Assembly: GCA_946538445.1 (NCBI GenBank)
Contig: CAMNGO010000018.1
Coordinates: 1-20,568, forward strand
Length of the DNA stretch: 20,568 nucleotides
Reading direction: 5' to 3'
Source: an uncultured Lachnospiraceae bacterium
GTDB taxonomy: Bacteria > Bacillota > Clostridia > Lachnospirales > Lachnospiraceae
Both the position numbers and the translations under genes were made by a program. Positions 7,063 to 13,196 of the stretch are shown piece after piece. The notes under the pieces are model-generated. The model saw only the letters and a list, made by a program, of their open reading frames with translations. It made no database searches and was not told where the DNA came from. Numbering within the stretch: position 1 is the stretch's first letter; every line of letters starts with the position of its first letter.

Positions 7063-7911
7063 TTATTCAAAGTCCTCTGCCAGACCTGAGAATACGGCCA
7101 GATGGGATTTGATAGCCGCGGTGACAGCATCCTGTACTTTCTGGTTAAATGGAATCGGTGCATATTTTTCTCCGGATTGTACCAGAGCTTTGATGGTATC
7201 CAGATAGGTATTTTTAACCAGTGTTGAGATGTTGATCTTTCTGCCGCCGAGAGAGATCAGACGTTTAAACTGTTCAGCGGACAGGCCGGTTCCGCCGTGG
7301 ATTACGATAGGAGTAGGTTCCTTTCCGAGCCGCTCTACCAGATCATAGTCCAGCGTAGGGACACCCTTATATACACCATGGGCGGTTCCGATGGCGGGGG
7401 CGATGGCATCGACACCGGAGCCCTGGATGAATTCGATGGTCTCATCATAACCGGCTCTTTGCTCCTGGGCAGCCACGACATCGTCTTCCGTACCAAAGAT
7501 GACACCTACCTCACCTTCGATGGCCACTCCTTTGGCATGGGCATAGTCGGCCACTTCTCTGGTTTTTGCAATATTTTCTGCCAGCGGGAGCTTAGAGAAA
7601 TCCATCATAACTGCGTCCCAGCCGGTATCCACGCATAATTTGCCAAGTTCGGTCTTACGGCAGTGGTCCAGATGGAGAGCTACCGTGATCCCGGCGTCCC
7701 TTCTGGCGGCATCTACGATGTCATACAGTTTTTTTGCTCCAAAATGTTCCACTGTTGCCGCGGAAGTCTGTATAATCAGGTTTACTCCCAGCTCTTTTGC
7801 TGCGTTTACGGCGGAATCAGAGGTGAGATAGTCGAAGGTGTTGATGGCACCAACCGCAATCTTTTTCTCTGCCGCATCATTTAATACCTTCATAAATAGA
7901 TTGTCTTTCAT
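7063..7911 (-). CDS. Class II fructose/tagatose-bisphosphate-type aldolase
   Basis: Zinc-dependent aldolase that cleaves a ketose (bis)phosphate to dihydroxyacetone phosphate and an aldehyde. The 282-residue protein has HLDH with catalytic D82 and zinc ligand H83, EGEVG with E134, GTAHGVY with H178, and IHGGTGLS with H205. These agree in position with class II enzymes such as TagA/FbaA. The frame extends 18 codons further upstream, but AAAGGAGG eight bases before ATG 7911 fixes the start. The promoter at 7988-8016 carries the same operator as the dha promoter. Regulation by a sugar regulator rather than constitutive expression suggests a peripheral pathway enzyme, not the glycolytic aldolase. 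The exact sugar is unknown. Confidence 0.88.
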   Translation of the reverse strand: MKDNLFMKVLNDAAEKKIAVGAINTFDYLTSDSAVNAAKELGVNLIIQTSAATVEHFGAKKLYDIVDAARRDAGITVALHLDHCRKTELGKLCVDTGWDAVMMDFSKLPLAENIAKTREVADYAHAKGVAIEGEVGVIFGTEDDVVAAQEQRAGYDETIEFIQGSGVDAIAPAIGTAHGVYKGVPTLDYDLVERLGKEPTPIVIHGGTGLSAEQFKRLISLGGRKINISTLVKNTYLDTIKALVQSGEKYAPIPFNQKVQDAVTAAIKSHLAVFSGLAEDFE

Positions 7912-7987
7912 GATCGAATCCTCCTTTATCCAGGTTTCAACTTTGTTCACTATTTTACGCAACATCTGAATCTAATATAGTAATTTA

Positions 7988-8016
7988 AGTCTAACATACT
8001 TGTATATACATATCAA
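7988..8016 (-). promoter_or_regulatory. Aldolase promoter with operator in its spacer
   Basis: On the minus strand: TTGATA (8016-8011), a 17-bp spacer, and TAGACT (7993-7988) preceded by TG at the extended -10 position. The spacer and flank hold TGTATATACAAGTATGTTA (8010-7992), 18 of 19 identical to the dha operator. TGTATATACA is a perfect palindrome and the site is close to TTGTATATACAA, the TreR operator. Predicted leader is about 70 bases. Confidence 0.7.
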
Positions 8017-8061
8017 TACCTTAACGTATAATTTTCCAAATGAATAGGAATAAACAGTGGT

Positions 8062-8097
8062 CAAAAAAATAACCGAACCCGGGGGAGGTTCGGTTAT
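8062..8097 (-). terminator. Rho-independent terminator of the gntR-family gene
   Basis: ATAACCGAACC (8069-8079) pairs with GGTTCGGTTAT (8087-8097); on the minus strand the hairpin is followed by a run of seven T, nine bases after the regulator's stop codon. Confidence 0.88.
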
Positions 8098-8105
8098 GTA
8101 CTATA

Positions 8106-8843
8106 TTATTGTTCAAAATTAAGGCGGATCTTGAACTTGTCACCTCGAAAGATCACTTTCGTGTACTCATAGGGGATATCTCCCTCCGAGAAGAGGTCGT
8201 CTTTCAGCATCAGAAGGGGATGGCCTCGTTTAACCTGCAGCAATTCAGCCTCTTCTTTATCTGCTGCTACAGATTCCAGAGTCTCAGTGACCCGTTTCCT
8301 CTGAAGACCGTAATTCTGATTCAGCACCACACAGAGCTGCTCGGTTTCCATCAATTCCGGGGTAAGACCATGGCTGTACCGCAGGGGAATGTAGGAGAGA
8401 TGAAGACTGACAGGCCCTTCGTCGATGGACCTGACACGCTTGATCATAAAGATGGGGGTTCCCTCCTCTACCATCAGATGCTTTGCAATGTTGCGATCAC
8501 TCTCTATGACGCGACATTCCAAAGTTTTTGTGGTTACCTGATATCCCATCTGCTCCAGCTGTTCTCTGACACCGACATAATACAGGCTCTGAGCCTCAAT
8601 CTTCTGCTCGGCCACGAAGGTACCTTTGCCCTGTACCCGGTATAGTTTTTCGTCTTTTACCAGATCCAGCAGAACAGACCTGGCGGTCATTCTGCTTAGG
8701 CCATACTGGGCGCTCAGTTGGTTTTCCGAGGGGATTTTATCATTCGGCTTCCATTCCCCGGAAGCAATCTTCTCTTCGATGACGTCTCGAAGCTGCTGAT
8801 AAAGGGGTTTGGGATTATTTCTGTCTAACGTAAGATCTTTCAT
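8106..8843 (-). CDS. GntR-family (HutC/UTRA) transcriptional regulator
   Basis: A 245-residue DNA-binding repressor or activator. Residues 11-78 form the GntR winged helix (PLYQQLRD, IPSENQLSAQYGLSRMTAR, LYRVQGKGTFV); residues about 95-240 form a UTRA ligand domain, which in relatives binds small phosphorylated sugars or related metabolites. The frame continues 43 codons upstream, but AAAGGAGG six bases before ATG 8843 defines the start. The gene sits between two promoters (aldolase, - strand; dhaL, + strand) that share a TreR-like palindromic operator, so it is the obvious candidate to control both. Its own promoter lacks that operator. The inducing ligand is not evident. Confidence 0.9.
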   Translation of the reverse strand: MKDLTLDRNNPKPLYQQLRDVIEEKIASGEWKPNDKIPSENQLSAQYGLSRMTARSVLLDLVKDEKLYRVQGKGTFVAEQKIEAQSLYYVGVREQLEQMGYQVTTKTLECRVIESDRNIAKHLMVEEGTPIFMIKRVRSIDEGPVSLHLSYIPLRYSHGLTPELMETEQLCVVLNQNYGLQRKRVTETLESVAADKEEAELLQVKRGHPLLMLKDDLFSEGDIPYEYTKVIFRGDKFKIRLNFEQ

Positions 8844-8879
8844 GACTACCTCCTTTCTCAGTGATTCATTTTTTCCTCC

Positions 8880-8907
8880 ATTATAACACATTTTGACAAG
8901 ATAACAA
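8880..8907 (-). promoter_or_regulatory. Promoter of the GntR-family regulator gene
   Basis: On the minus strand a perfect TATAAT (8885-8880) is preceded by TGT (extended -10). A weak TTGTTA lies 16 bp upstream (8907-8902). The leader to ATG 8843 is about 30 bases. Confidence 0.6.
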
Positions 8908-8925
8908 CAAAAACATAAAAGAGTA

Positions 8926-8954
8926 TTGACGTGTATATACAAGTATGCTAACAT
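8926..8954 (+). promoter_or_regulatory. dhaL promoter with operator in its spacer
   Basis: TTGACG (8926-8931), a 17-bp spacer and TAACAT (8949-8954) with TG at the extended -10 position. The operator TGTATATACAAGTATGCTA (8932-8950) fills the spacer exactly as in the aldolase promoter. The roughly 93-base leader contains a small TTGCAC/GTGCAA hairpin (9006-9011 with 9027-9032). Confidence 0.75.
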
Positions 8955-9053
8955 TTTTACAAAGGCATACATGAACAGTTAAACAAGTAGAAACGGGCAA
9001 GATATTTGCACTGTTTTTGCGGACACGTGCAACTCAGGAAAGGAGTGTAAATT

Positions 9054-9686
9054 ATGGCAACAATTAATATGGAGCAGATTCAGACCATCGTAAAAACGAT
9101 GGCTAAGACAGCAGAGGAGAACCGTCATTATTTTTCCGAATTGGATGCCGTGATGGGTGACGGAGATTTCGGTGAGTCTATCTCAGGCGGATTCAGAAAA
9201 GTGATGGAAGACTGGGATTCTTATGATATGAGTTTCATCGGGCCCTTCTTCATGGGTATTACCAGATCTATTACCATGAGCACCGGCGGATGTACCGGAA
9301 CGGTATGGGGTACATTGTTTATGAGAACCGGAATGCTGCTTAAGGATAAGACGGAAGTTACCCTTAGGGAAGCGGCGGATGCCATTGAAGGAGCTATGGG
9401 AGCCATCAGTCAGAGAGGCGGAGCAGTTCTTGGTGATAAAACGGTTCTCGATGCATTTGATGTGATCGTTCAGTCCCTTCGTCAGTCGGAGGAAGCGGGG
9501 GACGATCTGAACACTGCTCTTGATAAGGCTGCCGAGGCTGCAGTGGCATGCAAGGAGACCACCAAGGGATGGATCGCCAAGAGGGGACGTCAGTTCTTCA
9601 CCGGTGAACGTTCCATCGGAACCTATGATCCAGGTATCGTTGCCGTGGGAGTCATGGCCACAAACATCGCGGAAGCCCTGAAATAG
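9054..9686 (+). CDS. dhaL: DhaL-type dihydroxyacetone (ketose) kinase nucleotide-binding subunit
   Basis: The ADP/ATP-binding subunit that phosphorylates the ketose held by DhaK. The 210 residues are normal for DhaL. The Mg-nucleotide aspartates are kept (D31, D36, D38 in LDAVMGDGDFG), but the usual His of GDGDHG is Phe39. The canonical GGASG loop reads GGCTGTVWG, so this is a diverged branch. AAGGAG precedes the ATG. It is the first gene after the operator-containing promoter, with dhaK 63 bp downstream. No DhaM phosphotransferase gene is in the window, so the phosphoryl source (ATP or an unlinked PTS protein) is undetermined. Related kinases act on erythrulose and other short ketoses. Confidence 0.88.
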   Translation: MATINMEQIQTIVKTMAKTAEENRHYFSELDAVMGDGDFGESISGGFRKVMEDWDSYDMSFIGPFFMGITRSITMSTGGCTGTVWGTLFMRTGMLLKDKTEVTLREAADAIEGAMGAISQRGGAVLGDKTVLDAFDVIVQSLRQSEEAGDDLNTALDKAAEAAVACKETTKGWIAKRGRQFFTGERSIGTYDPGIVAVGVMATNIAEALK

Positions 9687-9749
9687 ATGAGGATGACACT
9701 AAAAACTTTTAACACAATCTAAGCTTTGTATGAAAAAGGAGAAGGTATT

Positions 9750-10742
9750 ATGAAGAAATTAATGAACAATGCTGACGATTTTGTAAAAGAGATGATTGAG
9801 GGTGTGTATCTCGCAAATAAGGACAAATATGAGTATGTTCCTGAGATCAATACCTTATACCGGAAAGACATCCCGGCAAACAAGGTTGCTATCATGCAGG
9901 GTTCCGGTTCCGGCCATGAACCGGCTCATATCATGAGTGTTGGTAAAGGTATGCTGGATGCTGCCTGCCCCGGAGCTGTTTTCGCAGCTCCTCCGATGAA
10001 CTATGTATATGAATGCACCAAGAAGATTGCAACGGAAGCAGGTGTTCTCCACATTATCAACAACTATCAGGGTGACAAGATGGCCTGGGATATGGGCCGT
10101 GAGATGGCAGAGATGGAAGGCATCAAGATCGGTACGGTTATCGTTAACGATGATGTATCCGTAGAAGACAGCCTCTATACCGTAGGACGCCGTGGTGTTG
10201 CAGGCAACTTCTTTGTGATTAAAGCCTGTGGTGCAGCTGCTGAAAAGGGCGCTTCTCTGGAAGAGCTGGTTGCTTTGGGAGAAAAAGTGGTAAGCCGTGT
10301 ACGTTCCATGGGTATGGCACTGACCGGATGTACTCCACCGGCAAAGGGAACACCTATCTTTGAGCTGGCGGATGACGAGATTGAAATGGGTATCGGTATC
10401 CATGGTGAGCCTGGAAGAAGGAGAGTAAAATATCGCCCGATCAAGGAGATTGTAAAAGAAATGTTTGATGCAGTGGCAAATGATGTTCCTTTCAAGAAAG
10501 GGGACAGAGTAGCTGTGATGATTAACGGCATGGGCGGTACACCAATCAGTGAGCTCTACATCGCTTACCGTGAGGCTGCTCTTCTATGTGAGGAAGCTGG
10601 ATTTACCATTGCTAAGAATTATGTAGGAAACTACTGTACTTCCCTTGAGATGGCAGGATTCTCCCTGACCATTCTGCAGCTGGATGATGAGATTGAAGAA
10701 CTCCTGAACGAGCCGGCAGAGATCGCAATCCGTGTATTTTAA
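9750..10742 (+). CDS. dhaK: DhaK-type dihydroxyacetone (ketose) kinase substrate-binding subunit
   Basis: Binds the ketose covalently through a histidine hemiaminal and works with DhaL. Numbered from ATG 9750 (330 residues), GSGSGHEPAH gives H56, NNYQGD gives D109, and GIGIHGEPG gives the substrate-binding H218, the same positions as in E. coli DhaK. The frame opens at TTG 9726, but GGAG (9738-9741) places the start at 9750. Order dhaL-dhaK, the absence of dhaM and a neighbouring sugar-phosphate dehydrogenase and aldolase make a ketose other than free dihydroxyacetone possible. A short 6-bp hairpin (10743-10748/10755-10760) follows the stop, then a larger structured stretch. Confidence 0.92.
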   Translation: MKKLMNNADDFVKEMIEGVYLANKDKYEYVPEINTLYRKDIPANKVAIMQGSGSGHEPAHIMSVGKGMLDAACPGAVFAAPPMNYVYECTKKIATEAGVLHIINNYQGDKMAWDMGREMAEMEGIKIGTVIVNDDVSVEDSLYTVGRRGVAGNFFVIKACGAAAEKGASLEELVALGEKVVSRVRSMGMALTGCTPPAKGTPIFELADDEIEMGIGIHGEPGRRRVKYRPIKEIVKEMFDAVANDVPFKKGDRVAVMINGMGGTPISELYIAYREAALLCEEAGFTIAKNYVGNYCTSLEMAGFSLTILQLDDEIEELLNEPAEIAIRVF

Positions 10743-10766
10743 TCTATTATAAACAATAGAATAATG

Positions 10767-10862
10767 TGTCCTCCTGAAGGAGTGCGCTGTTCATGAATGC
10801 TAACAGAGAAAAGCGCAGGTGAGTCAAGGGACAGGAACTCATTTCTGTCCCTGACGAGGACA
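10767..10862 (+). other. Candidate structured RNA (three-way junction) upstream of a terminator
   Basis: Three helices nest cleanly. P1 is TGTCCTC (10767-10773) with GAGGACA (10856-10862). P2 is TGCGCT (10783-10788) with AGCGCA (10812-10817). P3 is GTCA-(A)-GGGACAG (10823-10834) with CTGTCCC-TGAC (10845-10855). The junction strands are nine, five and zero bases. The 3' strand of P1 directly abuts the next terminator and could instead pair with TCCTC at 10907-10911 at its 3' side. I do not recognise a known riboswitch class. It may be an attenuator, a 3'-UTR-derived small RNA, or chance folding. Confidence 0.35.
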
Positions 10863-10863
10863 A

Positions 10864-10910
10864 GGAAAAACCCCCGGAAAATCTTGTGAAAGATAACCGG
10901 GGGTTTTCCT
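10864..10910 (+). terminator. Terminator after dhaK
   Basis: GGAAAAACCCCCGG (10864-10877) pairs with CCGGGGGTTTTCC (10897-10909) with one bulged A. An inner ATCTT/AAGAT helix caps it. The T tract is inside the 3' arm (TTTT), so it is strong as a hairpin and moderate as a classical intrinsic terminator. Confidence 0.7.
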
Positions 10911-10913
10911 CTG

Positions 10914-10941
10914 TTGAAACAACAATAAAAATATTTAAAAT
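10914..10941 (+). promoter_or_regulatory. Promoter of the dehydrogenase-deoR-EIIC genes
   Basis: TTGAAA (10914-10919), 16-bp spacer, TAAAAT (10936-10941, 5 of 6). Transcription would start near 10948, only about ten bases before the TTG at 10958 but about 28 bases before codon 10976. Confidence 0.5.
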
Positions 10942-10957
10942 ATTTTCAAAATAACAG

Positions 10958-12247
10958 TTGGCAAGGATAAAAACTGTTGATATAACAACGACAACAGCAG
11001 TAAGACTTCATGCCGCAAACGATCTTCGTCTGGAGGAGTTCGAACTTCCGGAAATCAAGGATGACGAGATTCTGGTCAAGGTAGTTTCCGACAGTGTATG
11101 TATGTCTACCTACAAATGCGCGATTCTCGGAACAGCCCATAAGAGAGTCCATGATGATGTGGCAGAACATCCTGCAATCATGGGTCATGAGATGGCCGGG
11201 GATATCGTTAAGGTTGGCAAGAACCATCAGGACCAGTTTAAACCGGGTATGAAATTCACACTTCAGCCGGCTTTGAACTACAAGGGAACTATGTGGAGCC
11301 CGGGATACTCCTACGAATTCTTCGGTGGAAATGCAACTTATTGTATCATTCCCGCTGAGGTAATGGAACTGGGATGTATGCTGGAGTACAAGGGTAGAGC
11401 CTACTATGAAGCTTCCCTGGCAGAACCATTCTCCTGCAGCGTCGGCGCATTCCATGCAGCTTATCACACCAAGATGGGTGTGTATACTCATGAGATGGGT
11501 ATCCGCGAAGGCGGAAAGCTTGCCATCATGGCCGGGGCAGGTCCCATGGGCCTTGGCGCTTTAAGTTATGCTATGAACTGTGACAGACGTCCGGGGATGA
11601 TCGTGGTTACGGATGTGAACCAGGACAGACTGGACCGTGCAGAAGAGTTATTCCCGCTTGAAGAAGCCAAAGAAAAGGGAATCGACCTTCATTTTGTCAA
11701 CACAGGTAATGTGGAAGACCCGGTGGCTTTCCTTCGTGAGATGACCGGTGGAACCGGATTTGATGATGTTCTGTGCTATGCACCGGTTGGTCAGGTAGTA
11801 GAACAGTCCAGCGGAGTTTTAGGACGGGATGGCTGTCTGAACTTCTTCGCAGGTCCTACGGATCCCGACTTCAGCGCTAAGCTGAATTTCTACGATGTAC
11901 ATTATAATTCCACCCATGTGATGGGCACTACCGGCGGCAATACAGCCGATATGATCGAGTGCCTTGAGCTCACCGCAGCAGGCCGCATCAACCCGGCGGT
12001 TATGGTTACTCATATCGGAGGGCTGAACGCAGCTGCCGAGACCATCCTTGATCTTCCCAAGATTCCAGGTGGAAAGAAATTGATCTATAATCATCTTGAG
12101 ATGCCTCTTACCGCTCTGACAGACCTCAGGGAGAAGGGGAAAGAGGATGAGAGACATACTGCTCTTGCGGACATAGTGGATGCACATAAGGGACTGTGGT
12201 GCCCTGAAGCAGAAGAATATCTTCTGGCTAATTTCATAACAGAGTAA
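10958..12247 (+). CDS. Zinc-type dehydrogenase like L-sorbose-1-phosphate reductase (SorE)
   Basis: A medium-chain zinc dehydrogenase (429 residues from TTG 10958). It most resembles the sorbose-phosphate-reductase group, which interconverts a ketose 1-phosphate and an alditol phosphate with NAD(P)H. Evidence: RLHAANDLRLEEFELP near the N-terminus, catalytic zinc ligands C48 (DSVCMSTYK) and H77/E78 (MGHEMAG), and Rossmann motif GAGPMG (193-198). The start is doubtful. The only standard start in frame is TTG 10958 without a ribosome site. A good AAGGAT (10963-10968) lies seven bases before GTT at 10976, where relatives would be expected to begin. The substrate is inferred from family and island context. 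deoR follows 55 bp later. Confidence 0.8.
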   Translation: MARIKTVDITTTTAVRLHAANDLRLEEFELPEIKDDEILVKVVSDSVCMSTYKCAILGTAHKRVHDDVAEHPAIMGHEMAGDIVKVGKNHQDQFKPGMKFTLQPALNYKGTMWSPGYSYEFFGGNATYCIIPAEVMELGCMLEYKGRAYYEASLAEPFSCSVGAFHAAYHTKMGVYTHEMGIREGGKLAIMAGAGPMGLGALSYAMNCDRRPGMIVVTDVNQDRLDRAEELFPLEEAKEKGIDLHFVNTGNVEDPVAFLREMTGGTGFDDVLCYAPVGQVVEQSSGVLGRDGCLNFFAGPTDPDFSAKLNFYDVHYNSTHVMGTTGGNTADMIECLELTAAGRINPAVMVTHIGGLNAAAETILDLPKIPGGKKLIYNHLEMPLTALTDLREKGKEDERHTALADIVDAHKGLWCPEAEEYLLANFITE

Positions 12248-12264
12248 CGGGTCGGTACAAGATT

Positions 12265-12298
12265 CTTCCGGGAATTTTGGACTGATCCCGGAAGGAGG
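12265..12298 (+). promoter_or_regulatory. Inverted repeat overlapping the deoR ribosome site
   Basis: CTTCCGGGA (12265-12273) pairs perfectly with TCCCGGAAG (12286-12294), whose last three bases are the start of AAGGAGG (12292-12298). The hairpin could limit translation of the regulator, or the dyad could be an operator. Confidence 0.45.
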
Positions 12299-12302
12299 AA
12301 TT

Positions 12303-13064
12303 ATGGATTCTGTTGAGAGCAGACGCAATGCCATCACGGCATTGATCAATGAGAAGGGAGAGATTACCTTTGCACAGCTCAAGGAGGCATTTCCCAATGT
12401 CTCCGATATGACCCTGCGCACGGACCTTAAGAATCTGGATGAGAAGAAAAGGATCGTCCGGATCCATGGCGGCGCCAAATCAGTGGATCTGGTGGTTGGC
12501 ACGGATGACTTTTTGGGAAAGCGCAGCGTCAGAAATGTGAAGGAAAAGAAGAGGATCGCCTTGAAGGCAAAGAAACTCATCACTCCCGGAGCAACGGTTT
12601 TTCTGGATTCCGGAAGCACCACAACCATGCTGGCAGCGGAGCTGGAGGATCAGCCTAACCTGATCGTCACCAGCGGAATCAGCTGTGCCATGGAGCTTGC
12701 GAGACTGGAAAAACCTCAGGTGGTGATCCCTGGGGGATCGCTGAACCGCTACAGTATGAGTGTCTGTGGGATGCAGGGAATCAAAGAGTTACAGAAGATG
12801 AATTTTGATGTCGCCTTTATGGGAGTTACTACCTATGATGATGCGACGGGGTTCGCCTGCAATGTCTATGAAGAATCTCTGCTGAAGGAAATAGTCATCC
12901 ACAGAGCGGTGAGGACGGTTGCCCTCATGGACTCATCAAAGATTGGTAAACACAGCACTTTTACCTTCGGCACGCTGGCTGATGTGGATGCCGTTATTTC
13001 TGACGGCCGTCTTCCGGCATCCTTCCTGGCTGCCTGCAAGGAGCATGGTGTGGAAGTTTACTGA
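12303..13064 (+). CDS. DeoR-family transcriptional regulator
   Basis: A 253-residue sugar-metabolism regulator. Residues 1-60 are the DeoR helix-turn-helix (ITFAQLKEAFP, VSDMTLRTDLKNLDEKKRIVRIHGGA); residues about 75-250 are the DeoRC sensor domain, with the DSGSTTTMLAAEL loop that binds phosphorylated sugars in relatives. The usual RRDL of the recognition helix is RTDL, a mild variant. AAGGAGG precedes the ATG. Its position between the dehydrogenase and EIIC genes suggests it controls this second half of the island, while the GntR protein controls the aldolase and dha genes. Confidence 0.9.
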   Translation: MDSVESRRNAITALINEKGEITFAQLKEAFPNVSDMTLRTDLKNLDEKKRIVRIHGGAKSVDLVVGTDDFLGKRSVRNVKEKKRIALKAKKLITPGATVFLDSGSTTTMLAAELEDQPNLIVTSGISCAMELARLEKPQVVIPGGSLNRYSMSVCGMQGIKELQKMNFDVAFMGVTTYDDATGFACNVYEESLLKEIVIHRAVRTVALMDSSKIGKHSTFTFGTLADVDAVISDGRLPASFLAACKEHGVEVY

Positions 13065-13121
13065 TTAACAGAATTTCGTTCCGGTACCGTTATCATATAT
13101 ATTCAGTCCGATTAAATGATC

Positions 13122-13149
13122 AGGCATAAACGTATTGGGGTGTATGCCT
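13122..13149. other. Inverted repeat upstream of the EIIC gene
   Basis: AGGCATA (13122-13128) pairs with TATGCCT (13143-13149), about 50 bp before ATG 13197 in the 132-bp gap after deoR. No T tract follows, so an operator for the DeoR protein is more likely than a terminator. Confidence 0.35.
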
Positions 13150-13196
13150 TATGGGAAACATTTTTGTGAGGAATCAAATTTAAGAGGAGAAATTAT

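Noticed and set aside
8106..8972. Longer GntR protein starting at 8972
   Set aside because: The extra 43 residues have no family counterpart and run through the promoter; AAAGGAGG supports ATG 8843.
10845..10870. Hammerhead ribozyme core (CTGACGA at 10851-10857) or glmS-like GACGAGGA
   Set aside because: The matching GAAA and cleavage-site helices of a hammerhead cannot be formed, and the other conserved glmS blocks are absent. Short chance matches.
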